From assembly GCA_037720595.1 (NCBI GenBank), contig JBBJLW010000001.1, forward strand, positions 124,001-188,000: a stretch of DNA of 64,000 bases, given 5' to 3'. The position numbers were made by a program, and so were the translations under genes. The DNA is from Gaiellasilicea sp037720595. Lineage in GTDB: Bacteria; Actinomycetota; Thermoleophilia; Gaiellales; Gaiellaceae. The notes below the pieces were generated by a model. That model made no database searches. It was not told where the DNA came from and worked only from the letters and a program-made list of their open reading frames with translations. Shown here in pieces: positions 25,084 through 33,303 of the stretch. Within the stretch, counting starts at the first letter, position 1, and each line of letters opens with the position of its first letter.

Positions 25084-25515
25084 ATGACGCGTTCACTCAC
25101 CCGTTCCACCATCCTGCTCTCACTTTTCGCAGTCTTTGCCGCGCTCGTGCCCGCTGCTGCGATGAGCACGAGCAGCGCCGCCGCCCCCGTACTCAAGCAA
25201 CGCGACGCGCGCTTCGGCAACATCCTCGCGCGCCGCGACCACCAGGCGCTCTACTACTGGAACGTCGAGAAGCGCGACTTCAAGGTGCACTGCACGGGCG
25301 CCTGCGCAGTCGCGTGGCCCCCGCTCGTCGTCCGCTCGGCCGCCGCGGTTCCCCGCAAGCTCGCCGGGATCACCGGCGTCTTCGGCACGATCCGCCGGCC
25401 CGACGGGAAGCTCCAGGTCACCCGCAACCGGCTCCCGCTCTATACCTACGCCCACGAGCGGCCGAACCAGGTGCTCTGCGACAACGTGGACGGCTGGTTC
25501 GTCGTGAGGTTGTAG
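25084..25515 (+). CDS. Secreted COG4315-like protein
   Basis: A 143-residue exported protein with a signal peptide (STILLSLFAVFAALVPAAAM). The body, GNILARRDHQALYYWNVEKR, CTGACAVAWPPLVV, GTIRRPDGKLQVTRNRLPLY and TYAHERP...NVDGWFVV, matches the family of small secreted or lipoprotein repeats with a Cys-Cys pair and Y-x4-D-like motifs (COG4315). It lacks a lipobox, so it is probably released or loosely wall-bound. AGGAG lies upstream of the ATG. The function of the family is unknown. The TTCAGA repeats may regulate it. Confidence 0.8.
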   Translation: MTRSLTRSTILLSLFAVFAALVPAAAMSTSSAAAPVLKQRDARFGNILARRDHQALYYWNVEKRDFKVHCTGACAVAWPPLVVRSAAAVPRKLAGITGVFGTIRRPDGKLQVTRNRLPLYTYAHERPNQVLCDNVDGWFVVRL

Positions 25516-25520
25516 GAACG

Positions 25521-26714
25521 CTAGAGGTGTGAGGTCAGGCCGGCCTCTGTGACCTCGCCGTCGGCCGGTTCGTACCACGACATCGCGTAGGTGCCGTTGT
25601 CGAGCTCCCTTGAGAGATTCGACAGCTTCAGCGGATAGAAGGTGTCGCACATGACGGCCAGCTCGTGGGTCTCGTGCAGGCCGATCGCCTTCTCCGCGAG
25701 CCCCGGCTGCGGGCCGTGCGGGAGGCCGGAGGGGTGGAGCGTGATCGAGCCCACGTCGACGCCCTTGCGCGAGCCGAAGTTCCCGGAGACGTAATAGATC
25801 ATCTCCTCGCTCTGGAGATTCGAGTGGTGGTACGGGATCGGCACGGCGTCCGGGTCGAAGTCGAGCTTGCGCGGGCAGAACGAGCAGATCACGAAGTTCC
25901 TGCCCTGGAAGGTCTGGTGCGCCGGCGGCGGCTGGTGGATCCGGCCGGTGATCGGCTCGAAGTCGTGGATCGAGAACGTCCACGGGTAGAGGTAGCCGTC
26001 CCAGCCGACGACGTCGAACGGGTGGTAGTCGACGACGTAGGTCTGGTAGCCGTCGCGCACCCGCACCTTGACCGGGTACTCGCCGCGGTCGCGGTGCGTG
26101 TTCAGCGTCGCCGGCGGATGAATGTCGCGGTGGTAATACGGCGCCCCCTCGAGGATCTGGCCGTACTGGTTCCGGTAGCGCTTGGGGATCTCGATCAGGC
26201 CGGGGGTCTCGAAGACGAGGTGGCGCTGCTCGCCGTCAGGCTGAAAGCGGTAGGTCGTACCGCGCGGGACGACTACGTAGTCGCCGTCCTTGTAGGGCAG
26301 ATCGCCGAAGATCGTCTCGAGCGTGCCCGAGCCCTCGTGGACGAAGATCACCTCGTCGCGCTCGCCGTTCCGGAAGAACGTCTTCATCCGCTCGGCCGGC
26401 CGGCAGATCGAGATCTCGACGTCCGAGTTCCACATCAGGAGCCGCCGGCCTGAGATCTCGTCGCCCTCGGGCTCGAGCTCCTTCGTGTCGAAGAGCCGGT
26501 GCTGGTGGGTCGATGGCACCCACTCCTCGCGCTCGATCGGCTCGAAGTCGCCGATCTCCATCACGCGGCAGGGCGACTCGAGGTGGTAGAGGATCGACTC
26601 CATTCCGGTGAAGCCCTCCATCCCCATGACCTCCTCGGTGAGGAGCGTGCCGTTGTCGCGGAACTGGATGTGCCGCTTGCGGGGAACGTCGCCGAGGCGC
26701 TGGTAGAAGGGCAT
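25521..26714 (-). CDS. hmgA: Homogentisate 1,2-dioxygenase
   Basis: Opens the ring of homogentisate to maleylacetoacetate in tyrosine and phenylalanine degradation. The 397-residue cupin protein contains HEGSGTLETIFGDLPYKDGD, DVVGWDGYLYPWTFSIHDFE, PPPAHQTFQGRNFVICSFCP and PYHHSNLQSEEMIYYVSGNF, the regions carrying the iron-binding His and Glu residues. It belongs to the shorter bacterial HGD-like branch. The ATG is chosen because TATCCT lies 6 nt upstream. FAH-like and HPPD genes of the same pathway lie within 4 kb on the same strand, separated by other genes. Confidence 0.88.
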   Translation of the reverse strand: MPFYQRLGDVPRKRHIQFRDNGTLLTEEVMGMEGFTGMESILYHLESPCRVMEIGDFEPIEREEWVPSTHQHRLFDTKELEPEGDEISGRRLLMWNSDVEISICRPAERMKTFFRNGERDEVIFVHEGSGTLETIFGDLPYKDGDYVVVPRGTTYRFQPDGEQRHLVFETPGLIEIPKRYRNQYGQILEGAPYYHRDIHPPATLNTHRDRGEYPVKVRVRDGYQTYVVDYHPFDVVGWDGYLYPWTFSIHDFEPITGRIHQPPPAHQTFQGRNFVICSFCPRKLDFDPDAVPIPYHHSNLQSEEMIYYVSGNFGSRKGVDVGSITLHPSGLPHGPQPGLAEKAIGLHETHELAVMCDTFYPLKLSNLSRELDNGTYAMSWYEPADGEVTEAGLTSHL

Positions 26715-26744
26715 GGCCGGAGGATACCGCCGCTCGATTGTCGC

Positions 26745-26773
26745 TTGACACCTAGGCACACTAGGCGTAGCAT
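26745..26773 (+). promoter_or_regulatory. Consensus promoter of the padR gene with CTAGGC direct repeat
   Basis: TTGACA (26745-26750) and TAGCAT (26768-26773) are spaced exactly 17 bp. The spacer contains CTAGGCACA followed by CTAGGCGTA, a 6-bp direct repeat with 9-bp period that would overlap bound RNA polymerase. The -10 box ends 8 nt before the ATG, so the mRNA is probably leaderless. The repeats may be the site of PadR autoregulation; that is inference. Confidence 0.7.
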
Positions 26774-26781
26774 TGCTGGGT

Positions 26782-27090
26782 ATGAAGTCGGAGCTGCTGA
26801 AAGGGAATCTCGAGCTGCTGCTGCTTGCCGTACTTGCGAATGAACCCCGACACGGCTACGCCGTCATCGAGGAGCTCAGGCGGCGCGGAGGCTTCGACCT
26901 CCCCGAGGGAACGGTCTATCCCGCGTTGCACCGCCTCGAGGCGACAGGACTCGTGACGAGCACCTGGTCGCGTGAGAGCGGCCGGCGGCGGCGCGTCTAC
27001 TCGCTCACCCGTGGAGGCCGGCGCGAGCTCGCCTCCCTGCGCGAGACCTGGCGCGGCTTCAACGACGCCGTCGCGGCGGTGGTCGCATGA
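26782..27090 (+). CDS. PadR-family transcriptional regulator
   Basis: A 102-residue winged-helix repressor with the standard opening MKSELLKGNLELLLLAVLAN, the recognition region HGYAVIEELRRRGGFDLPEG, and the wing TSTWSRESGRRRRVYSLTRG. Short PadR proteins usually repress an adjacent membrane or efflux gene. Here the next gene overlaps by four bases (ATGA) and encodes a membrane protein, a very common PadR pairing. It is divergent from hmgA; whether it also controls hmgA cannot be told. Confidence 0.93.
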   Translation: MKSELLKGNLELLLLAVLANEPRHGYAVIEELRRRGGFDLPEGTVYPALHRLEATGLVTSTWSRESGRRRRVYSLTRGGRRELASLRETWRGFNDAVAAVVA

Positions 27091-27674
27091 GCATCGACGC
27101 CTATCTCGCGGCACTCTCGAGTCATCTGCGGGTTTGGCCGCTCCGTCGTCGCCGCATCGTCGCCGAGGTCCGCTCGCACCTCGAGGAGGCAGGCGAGGAC
27201 GGCGTCGAGCGGTTCGGCGATCCCGCCGATGTCGCCGCCCTTTTCAATGCCGTGCATCCGCCTCCGCCCGCGCGGCTGACGGCGGTGGCGGTTCTCGTGT
27301 CCTCCTGGCTCGTCTTCACGGCTGTCCAGGGGTCGGAGAGCAGGATGGGCCCGGCACCCTGGCCGGATGGTCAAGCTCCGGGGCGCATTGACGAGCTGCT
27401 CGCCTACGCCACCTTCTCGATCCTCGCCGCCGTCGGCATCGGCTTTGCCACGCTCGTGGCGCCGCGCGCGTTCAGGCTGGGTCTGTCGCTTGCGTCGGCG
27501 GCTCTGATCACTCTTTGCGCGGCGCTACTCGTCGCACACACCGCCGCACGTGGCCAGTACGTAGAGGGTCAACCATCGGCCTGGTGGGCAGCGATCATCG
27601 GTCTTGCCGTGCTCGCACCGACGCTCGGTGCTGCGACCCTTACGACTCGCGCCGCACTCCGACGCGATTCCTGA
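27087..27674 (+). CDS. Multi-pass membrane protein with HAAS-like N-terminal domain
   Basis: A 195-residue protein. The N-terminal 45 residues (YLAALSSHLRVWPLRRRRIV, AEVRSHLEEAGEDGVERFGD) resemble the HAAS/DUF1700 cytoplasmic module commonly encoded next to PadR regulators. Four to five transmembrane helices follow (ARLTAVAVLVSSWLVFTAV onward). It is translationally coupled to padR, so it is likely the target of that repressor or a membrane sensor working with it. The 3' end overlaps the convergent FAH gene by 35 bp. Confidence 0.8.
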   Translation: MSIDAYLAALSSHLRVWPLRRRRIVAEVRSHLEEAGEDGVERFGDPADVAALFNAVHPPPPARLTAVAVLVSSWLVFTAVQGSESRMGPAPWPDGQAPGRIDELLAYATFSILAAVGIGFATLVAPRAFRLGLSLASAALITLCAALLVAHTAARGQYVEGQPSAWWAAIIGLAVLAPTLGAATLTTRAALRRDS

Positions 27675-28467
27675 GCACGCCGATCCCCTCGACCTCGAGC
27701 TCCACGACGTCCCCCGGCTGGAGCCAGCGCCCATCGCCGAGCTCGAGGATGCAGCCCGTCCCGACCGTGCCGGAGCCGAGGATGTCCCCGGGCCGCAGCA
27801 CCGTGTTCAGCGCCGCCTGTTCCCGGATCCGCTCCCACGAGAAGTGGAGATCGCGGAGGTTGCCGCGCGAGCGCTCCTCGCCGTTCACCCGCGCGACCAT
27901 TTCCGCCTCGTCGCCTGGAAACTCGTCCACGGTCACGACGACCGGGCCGATCGAGGTCGCGAAGTCCTTGCCCTTCGCGGGGCCGAGCCCGACCTTCATC
28001 TCGACCCGCTGGAGATCGCGCGCCGACCAGTCGTTCAGCACGGTGAAGCCGGCGATCGCGCCTTCGGCGCCGATCACGGCCGCGACCTCGAGCTCGTAGT
28101 CGAGCTCCTCCGTCCCCTCGGGATACGGGATCTCGTCGTCAGGGCCGAAGATCGCCGCCGGATTGGAGAAGTAGAAGACCGGCTGCTCGTACCACTCCGG
28201 CGGCACCTCGAGCCCACGCGAGGCGCGGGCCGTCGCGACGTGCTGCTCGAAGGCGTAGAAGTCACGCACCGCCGGTGGATGGAGAATCGGCGCCAGGAGC
28301 TTCACCTCGTCCAGGCAGTACTCGGCATGCTCGCGGGACGACGAGCCACCGGTGAAGAACGACTGCAGCGTCTGCGCCGCCAGGTGGAGGACGCGGTCGC
28401 CCTCGATCCGCCCCACCCAGCCGCGCTCCATGGGATGGTCGAGCGGGTGGAACATGCAGAGCTTCAC
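27640..28467 (-). CDS. Fumarylacetoacetate hydrolase-family protein
   Basis: A 275-residue FAH-fold hydrolase. FYAFEQHVATARASRG, ELDYELEVAAVIG (metal-binding Glu residues), NDWSARDLQ and GSGTVGTGCILELGDG are the family core motifs. Given HGD upstream and HPPD downstream, it probably cleaves fumarylacetoacetate to fumarate and acetoacetate, completing tyrosine breakdown. Related FAH-fold enzymes have other substrates, so the exact activity is inferred from context. The GTG start has TAGGCT 6 nt upstream, indicating its own leaderless promoter. Confidence 0.85.
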   Translation of the reverse strand: MKLCMFHPLDHPMERGWVGRIEGDRVLHLAAQTLQSFFTGGSSSREHAEYCLDEVKLLAPILHPPAVRDFYAFEQHVATARASRGLEVPPEWYEQPVFYFSNPAAIFGPDDEIPYPEGTEELDYELEVAAVIGAEGAIAGFTVLNDWSARDLQRVEMKVGLGPAKGKDFATSIGPVVVTVDEFPGDEAEMVARVNGEERSRGNLRDLHFSWERIREQAALNTVLRPGDILGSGTVGTGCILELGDGRWLQPGDVVELEVEGIGVLRNRVGVRRES

Positions 28468-28490
28468 TGGGGCAGCCTAAGGCCCGGCAC

Positions 28491-29828
28491 CTACGGCTCG
28501 GTGTGCACGATCACGTCGGCGATCTCGGGATACTCGTCCCGCAGGCGGCGCTCTATCTCGCTCGCCCGCGCGTGCGCGTCGGCGAGCGTCGAGCCGGGAT
28601 CGAGGCCGAGCGTGAGGAACGCGACGAGCCCATCCTCGGTGCGGAGCACGCGCACCTCTCGAGGCGCGCCCCCGGCGGCCGCACGCACGATTCGCTCGAC
28701 CTCCGCGTGGTCGAGCTCGACCGCCGGACTCGCTTCCGCGAGCGGCTCCAGGTGCGTCTGCACCGAGGCGATCTCCGGGACGGCGGCGCAGATCGCGCGC
28801 TCCACCTCCTCCGCGAGCTCGTGAGCGTCCTCGAGCGGCAGCTCGCCGGGTAGCTTCAGGTGCAGCGAGAGTTCCGTGGCGCCGTCGAGCGAGACGAGGC
28901 TCAGATTGTGGATCTCGCGAATGCGCGGGACCGAGAGAGCGGCGGCGTGGGCACGCTCACGCAGCGCCGCGTCGTCGCTGCGAGGCTCGACGTGGACGAC
29001 GACGTCGCTGCCGGGAAGCACGCGCTCCACCGCCGCCTCGACCCGATCCGCAAGTGTGTGCCCCTGGGCAACCGCGTCCGCCGGGGAGACCGCGATCACG
29101 ACATCGGCGAACGTGGCTCCACCCACTTGCCGCAGCCGGAGGCGCGACAACTCCACCGGCGGGTCGATGTCCGCGATCGCCTGCCTGGCCGCCCCTTCCG
29201 CATCGGCCGGCGCGCGATCCATCAGCACGTCGACGTTGCGACGAATCAGGCGGCCGGCTGCCAGAAGGACGAGCGCTGCGACGAAGAGCGCAGCGATCGA
29301 GTCGCCCTGAGGATGGCCGGTCGCGGCGAGCACGAGGCCACCGAGGACCGCAAGCGTGCCGACGAAGTCGCTGCCGAAATGGAGCGCATTCGAGAGCAGC
29401 GCCTCGCTTCCGTAACGTCGGGCAGCGTGATAGGAGACGAACGTGCGCGAGACGTCCAGCGCGAGCACGACACCGACCGCCGCAAACACCCACCAGGCGG
29501 TCTCGACCTCCTGCTCCAGCGTCCCACCGAGCCGCGCCAGCGCGAGTACCGCCACGGCCACGCTGACGAGCGCGAGCACGGCTGCCTCGGCGAGCGCCGA
29601 AAGGTGCTCGGCCTTCCCGTGGCCGTACTGGTGACCGGCATCCGCGGGGCGGCCGGCGACGCCGATGGCGAAGAACGTGAGCATGGCGGCAACGAGGTCG
29701 GTGCCGGAATGGAGGGCTTCGGAGACGAGCCCGAGGCTGCCGCTCGCGAGCCCGACCGCGAGCTTGATCGAGATCAGCGCTACCGCGGCGCCAACCGAAA
29801 CGAGCGCAGTACGCCGCTGGGGACTCAC
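28491..29828 (-). CDS. CDF-family cation efflux transporter with three C-terminal domains
   Basis: A 445-residue cation diffusion facilitator. The six-helix transport domain (1-205) shows the metal sites HSGTD (His40/Asp44) and HFGSD (His150/Asp154), plus QYGHGKAEHLSALAE after helix 2. Unusually, the cytoplasmic part is three tandem copies of the dimerisation domain, about 208-282, 290-362 and 375-445, ending VVVHVEP, SVQTHLEP and VIVHTEP. Most CDF proteins have one copy. The transported metal is probably Zn2+, Fe2+ or Mn2+. The GTG start has TAGCCT 6 nt upstream. Confidence 0.9.
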   Translation of the reverse strand: MSPQRRTALVSVGAAVALISIKLAVGLASGSLGLVSEALHSGTDLVAAMLTFFAIGVAGRPADAGHQYGHGKAEHLSALAEAAVLALVSVAVAVLALARLGGTLEQEVETAWWVFAAVGVVLALDVSRTFVSYHAARRYGSEALLSNALHFGSDFVGTLAVLGGLVLAATGHPQGDSIAALFVAALVLLAAGRLIRRNVDVLMDRAPADAEGAARQAIADIDPPVELSRLRLRQVGGATFADVVIAVSPADAVAQGHTLADRVEAAVERVLPGSDVVVHVEPRSDDAALRERAHAAALSVPRIREIHNLSLVSLDGATELSLHLKLPGELPLEDAHELAEEVERAICAAVPEIASVQTHLEPLAEASPAVELDHAEVERIVRAAAGGAPREVRVLRTEDGLVAFLTLGLDPGSTLADAHARASEIERRLRDEYPEIADVIVHTEP

Positions 29829-29847
29829 GGCGGAAGGCTAGATGCGC

Positions 29848-30948
29848 TTAGAGATTCCCGCGCAATGCCTGCTCGCGCTCGATCGACTCGAAGAGGGCTT
29901 TGAAGTTCCCCTCGCCGAAGGTCGTCGCCCCGTGGCGCTCGATCACCTCGAAGAAGAGCGTCGGCCGGTCCTGCGCGGTCTTCGTGAAGATCTGCAGCAG
30001 GTAGCCGTCCTCGTCGCGATCGGCCAGGATCCGCAGGCGCTTGAGGTCGTCGTAGCTCTCCGCGATCTCGCCGACGCGGCCCTCGACCTCCTCGTAGTAG
30101 GTCTCGGGCGTATCGAGGAAGGCGATCCCGCGCTCCTTCAGGGCCTCGACCGTGCGGACGACGTCGCCCGACTGAAGCGCGATGTGCTGCACGCCCGGGC
30201 CTTCGCTGAACTCGAGGTACTCGTCGATCTGGCTCTTGCGCTTTCCCTCGGCCGGCTCGTTGATCGGGAACTTGATCTTGCCGTCGCCGCCCGCCATCAC
30301 CTTCGACATCAGCGCCGAGTACTCGGTCTGGATCTGGTCGTCGCCGAAATGGACGATGTTGACCATCCCGAAGACTCGCTCGTAGAACTCGACCCAGTGA
30401 TCCATCCGACCAAGCTCGACGTTGCCGACGACGTGGTCGATCGCGATCAGCCCCACTCCGGCGTCGCGGTGGCCGTTCGGGGAGAGTGAGACGAAGCCCG
30501 GCAGGAACGGCCCCGCGTAATCGGCGCGGTTGACGAAGGTGTGGACGTTCTCCCCGTAGGTCGCGATCGTCGCGAGCTCGATCCGGCCGTGCTCGTCCTC
30601 GAACCAGCGCGGTTCAGCGACGCTCGTCGCGCCCCGTCCAATTGCCTCGCGGTAGGCGGCGCCGGCGTCCGGCACCTGGAGCGAGACATCCCTGGCGGCA
30701 TCGCCGTGCCTCGCCGCGAAGCGGACGATCTCGCTGTCCGAACGCAGCCCGCTCGTCACGACGAGCCGGATCTCGCCCTGCTCGAGCCCATAGGAGGCCC
30801 GGTCGCGGACACCTGTTTCCGGCCCCGCATAGGCGACGCGCGTGAAGCCGAGCGCATGCTCGTAGAAGTAGGCGCTCTGCTTGGCGTTCCCGACCCAGAG
30901 CTCAAGGTGATCCCAGCCGTCCAGGGGCATGAAGTCGCGCTCAGCCAT
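29848..30948 (-). CDS. hpd: 4-hydroxyphenylpyruvate dioxygenase
   Basis: Converts 4-hydroxyphenylpyruvate to homogentisate, feeding HGD. The 366-residue two-domain VOC protein has AIDHVVGNVELGRMDHWVEF (first iron His), GPGVQHIALQSGDVVRTVEA (second His) and QIFTKTAQDRPTLFFEVIER (Glu ligand), the classic HPPD facial triad. The ATG of MAERDFMPLDGWDH is preferred because TAGGAT lies 7 nt upstream. It lies downstream of two membrane/unknown genes, but a strong hairpin separates them. Confidence 0.95.
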   Translation of the reverse strand: MAERDFMPLDGWDHLELWVGNAKQSAYFYEHALGFTRVAYAGPETGVRDRASYGLEQGEIRLVVTSGLRSDSEIVRFAARHGDAARDVSLQVPDAGAAYREAIGRGATSVAEPRWFEDEHGRIELATIATYGENVHTFVNRADYAGPFLPGFVSLSPNGHRDAGVGLIAIDHVVGNVELGRMDHWVEFYERVFGMVNIVHFGDDQIQTEYSALMSKVMAGGDGKIKFPINEPAEGKRKSQIDEYLEFSEGPGVQHIALQSGDVVRTVEALKERGIAFLDTPETYYEEVEGRVGEIAESYDDLKRLRILADRDEDGYLLQIFTKTAQDRPTLFFEVIERHGATTFGEGNFKALFESIEREQALRGNL

Positions 30949-30969
30949 GGCCGCGATCCTATCGCGCAA

Positions 30970-31006
30970 CCGCGTTCCGGGGGCCCACGAGACCCCCGGA
31001 ACGCGG
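30970..31006 (-). terminator. Strong hairpin terminator upstream of hpd
   Basis: A perfect 14-bp stem, CCGCGTTCCGGGGG/CCCCCGGAACGCGG, with a 9-nt loop starts 4 nt after the stop codon of the preceding minus-strand gene. It isolates hpd from that transcript. Confidence 0.75.
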
Positions 31007-31010
31007 CGCG

Positions 31011-31463
31011 TCAGGCCGAGAGCAGCCGGTCGAAGAACGACCGGTAGCGCTGCAGGCCGACGCGCAGATCCTCGGTCGAGGGCTCGCCGTCACCATCCCA
31101 CTGCTGCTCGAGCGTCGCCCGCTCCGTCGAGAACGTCTCTGCGAGTCGCTGCATCACCTCGGCGACGAGGGCATCGGCGTCCTCGACCGCACGACGCGGC
31201 TCGTCGACGAATCCGGTCTGGATCTCGGTCCAGCGGCCACGGAAACCTTCGGCCTCGTCGCCGGCGAAGAGCGGCTGCCGCTCCTCTGCTTGATCTGTGT
31301 CGCCCGTGGAGCTCTTGTCGACGTCGTCGGCCTCCCGCACTAGATCGGCCGTCGTCAAGCGCTCGTCGTCGCTCGTGCGTGCAGCCTTCTGCTCGGTCTC
31401 GACGCTGTCGGTGTCCATGTCCCGTTGCTCGGTGTTCGTACGGGCATCCTGTGTCTCACTCAT
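31011..31463 (-). CDS. Cytosolic protein of unknown function, paralogous to its neighbour
   Basis: A 150-residue acidic protein. The first 70 residues are polar and probably disordered. The C-terminal half (FRGRWTEIQTGFVDEPRRAV, EDADALVAEVMQRLAETF, LRVGLQRYRSFFDRLLSA) is homologous to the C-terminal half of the upstream membrane protein. I recognise no named domain. The two genes overlap by four bases, so they are made together. The terminator hairpin follows at once. Confidence 0.75.
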   Translation of the reverse strand: MSETQDARTNTEQRDMDTDSVETEQKAARTSDDERLTTADLVREADDVDKSSTGDTDQAEERQPLFAGDEAEGFRGRWTEIQTGFVDEPRRAVEDADALVAEVMQRLAETFSTERATLEQQWDGDGEPSTEDLRVGLQRYRSFFDRLLSA

Positions 31464-32017
31464 TGCCTGGCCTCCTCGTGGACGGGCTCTTCGGCGAGCA
31501 GCTCGTCGAAGAGCGATCGGAAATGCACCATCGCCTGCCGCAAGGGCTCCGTGCCGGAATCCCCGGCCTCGTGCTCGTTCACGAGCCGATGCCCCTCACG
31601 GAAGTTCTCGACGACGTCCGGGTAGTCGACCGAGACATCCGCGGCACGCCGCTCGAAGTCGTCCGCGACCGGATAGCCCCGCTCCGCCATCACCTGCTGG
31701 ACGAGCCGGTCGGCGTCGCGCACGGCCGCATCGGGCTCGTCCACGAACCGTCCCTGCACGGTCCGCCATTCCTCCGCGTAGCGCTCGCGCGACTCCGTGG
31801 TGAGCGGCTGGATCTCGAGCTCCTCGCGACGGTCTCGCCGCTCTCGGAGCTCCCGCTCCGCGTCGCGCTTGTCGCCCGTCTCCTCGACGACGTGCTCGTA
31901 CTCCGGCCCGAAGCCTTCCTGGAGCTGCTTCGAGCGACGGCTGCGCATCGCCGACCACCCCACGACGAGAACCGCGACCGCGACGACCGCGAGCACGATC
32001 CACATCCATGCATCCAT
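31460..32017 (-). CDS. Single-pass membrane protein of unknown function
   Basis: A 185-residue protein with an N-terminal transmembrane anchor (MDAWMWIVLAVVAVAVLVVG), a charged coiled segment (ERELRERRDRREELEIQPLT) and a C-terminal domain. That domain (EWRTVQGRFVDEPDAAVRDA, DRLVQQVMAERGYPV, LRQAMVHFRSLFDELLAEEP) is shared with the following gene. Related membrane-anchored proteins occur in other actinobacteria without assigned function. The start has GAGGA-type ribosome binding sequence. The pairing suggests a membrane-bound form and a soluble form of the same module. Confidence 0.78.
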   Translation of the reverse strand: MDAWMWIVLAVVAVAVLVVGWSAMRSRRSKQLQEGFGPEYEHVVEETGDKRDAERELRERRDRREELEIQPLTTESRERYAEEWRTVQGRFVDEPDAAVRDADRLVQQVMAERGYPVADDFERRAADVSVDYPDVVENFREGHRLVNEHEAGDSGTEPLRQAMVHFRSLFDELLAEEPVHEEARQ

Positions 32018-32083
32018 CTCGTTCCTCCTCAGTCCGGGATCGCCCGCACCCGCCTTCTGCCCGCGAAACCCGACCGAAAACGT

Positions 32084-32971
32084 CTACTTGCCCGCTGCGG
32101 GAATCGCGCGCGTCTGTCGCCGGCGGGCGAGCAGGATCCCGCCGCCGATCAAAATCCCTCCGGCCACTTGCAGCGGCGTGATCCGTTCGGAGAGGAGCAC
32201 CACGGCGAACACCGCGGCAACGAACGGCTGCAGGTTCGCGATCAGGGTTGCCCGCGACGCCCCGATTCCGTGCAGCGCCTTGAACCAGAGCACGTTGGTG
32301 AGCACGAGCGGCCCGAGGGTGGCGAAGCCGAGCAGCGCCCAGACCTCCCATGTGACGCCGTAGTCCTGATCGATCGTCTGCGGTGTGCCGGCGATCGCGA
32401 TCCCGACCCAGCCGATGGGCAACACGACTGCGCTGATCCGAGAGGCGGAGTAGCGGCTCATCAGCGGCGCGATCGCGATCGAATAGACCGCCCAGGTCGC
32501 GGCCGTCGCGAGTCCGAGCCCGATCCCGACCCAGCCCGCCGAGAGGCTGGAGCTCGAGCCGGCTGCAACGAGGCCGACCCCGGCGAACGAGACGACGGAC
32601 GCGATCCAGAAGCGGTTCGACATCCGCTCGAATCCGAGCGCGAGCCCGATCAGCGCTGCAATCGCGGGCGTGGCGCCGAGGAGCAGGGCGATCGTGGAGG
32701 CGCTCGTCGTGTCGAGCGCGTAGACGAAGGCGAGCTGGTTCAGGAGCAGCGCCAGCGCGGCGACGAGGATCAGCTTGAGGTCGCGTCGTCCGACCCTCAA
32801 CGTGCGCTCGGCAACGACCGCGATCGCGACGAAGATCGCGGAGGCCAGCCCGTAGCGAACAGTCGCGTAGGCCAGCGGCTCGAACCCGTGCTGGAGGATG
32901 TACCGCGTCACGGTGAGATTGAGCGCCCAGAGGACGACCGTGACGAGCAGCATCAGGTGGACGCGGCGCAT
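32084..32971 (-). CDS. EamA/DMT-family transporter
   Basis: A 295-residue permease with about 10 transmembrane helices in two EamA repeats: the first begins VVLWALNLTVTRYILQHGFE, the second near AATWAVYSIAIAPLMSRYSA. The C-terminal repeat ends PLQVAGGILIGGGILLARRR. The family exports or imports amino acids and other metabolites; the substrate is unknown. TAGGGT lies 6 nt before the ATG. It is divergent from the small gene upstream of the SDR. Confidence 0.88.
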   Translation of the reverse strand: MRRVHLMLLVTVVLWALNLTVTRYILQHGFEPLAYATVRYGLASAIFVAIAVVAERTLRVGRRDLKLILVAALALLLNQLAFVYALDTTSASTIALLLGATPAIAALIGLALGFERMSNRFWIASVVSFAGVGLVAAGSSSSLSAGWVGIGLGLATAATWAVYSIAIAPLMSRYSASRISAVVLPIGWVGIAIAGTPQTIDQDYGVTWEVWALLGFATLGPLVLTNVLWFKALHGIGASRATLIANLQPFVAAVFAVVLLSERITPLQVAGGILIGGGILLARRRQTRAIPAAGK

Positions 32972-33024
32972 CGTCCGACCCTAGATGCGGCTGCGCTCGT
33001 GGCGGCGAGCTAGGCTTCCGGCCG

Positions 33025-33303
33025 ATGATCGAGCCGACGATTCGCGATATCGACGCCCTCGTCGGGCCTGCCACCCCCCACTTCGCCTTCCAGCTCCGCG
33101 CTCGCGTACGCGAGCTGATCGCAGACCTCCCCACCGAGCACGCCGTCCGCCGCTACGGGGAAGAGAGGATGGCGTTGCTCGACCGGCTCGGGCACGCGTC
33201 CTCGAAGGCCGAGGACGGCTCGCGGGAATCCGCCGGCAGGATCGGCTGGGACGAGCTACCGAGCTCCGCGCCCGCGTACGCACCGCTACCGCGGCGCTCA
33301 TGA
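33025..33303 (+). CDS. Small protein of unknown function, coupled to FabL-like reductase
   Basis: A 92-residue cytosolic protein (MIEPTIRDIDALVGPATPHF, LRARVRELIADLPTEHAVRR, YGEERMALLDRLGHASSKAE). It is mainly helical and I recognise no family. Its stop codon overlaps the SDR start (ATGA), and TAGGCT lies 8 nt before its ATG, so it is the first gene of a two-gene unit. Tight coupling suggests it helps the reductase, but nothing in the sequence proves that. Confidence 0.68.
   Translation: MIEPTIRDIDALVGPATPHFAFQLRARVRELIADLPTEHAVRRYGEERMALLDRLGHASSKAEDGSRESAGRIGWDELPSSAPAYAPLPRRS

Noticed and set aside
30970..31006. Regulatory attenuator for hpd
   Set aside because: The hairpin abuts the preceding gene's stop codon and precedes hpd's own -10 box, so it is better read as the terminator of the upstream transcript.
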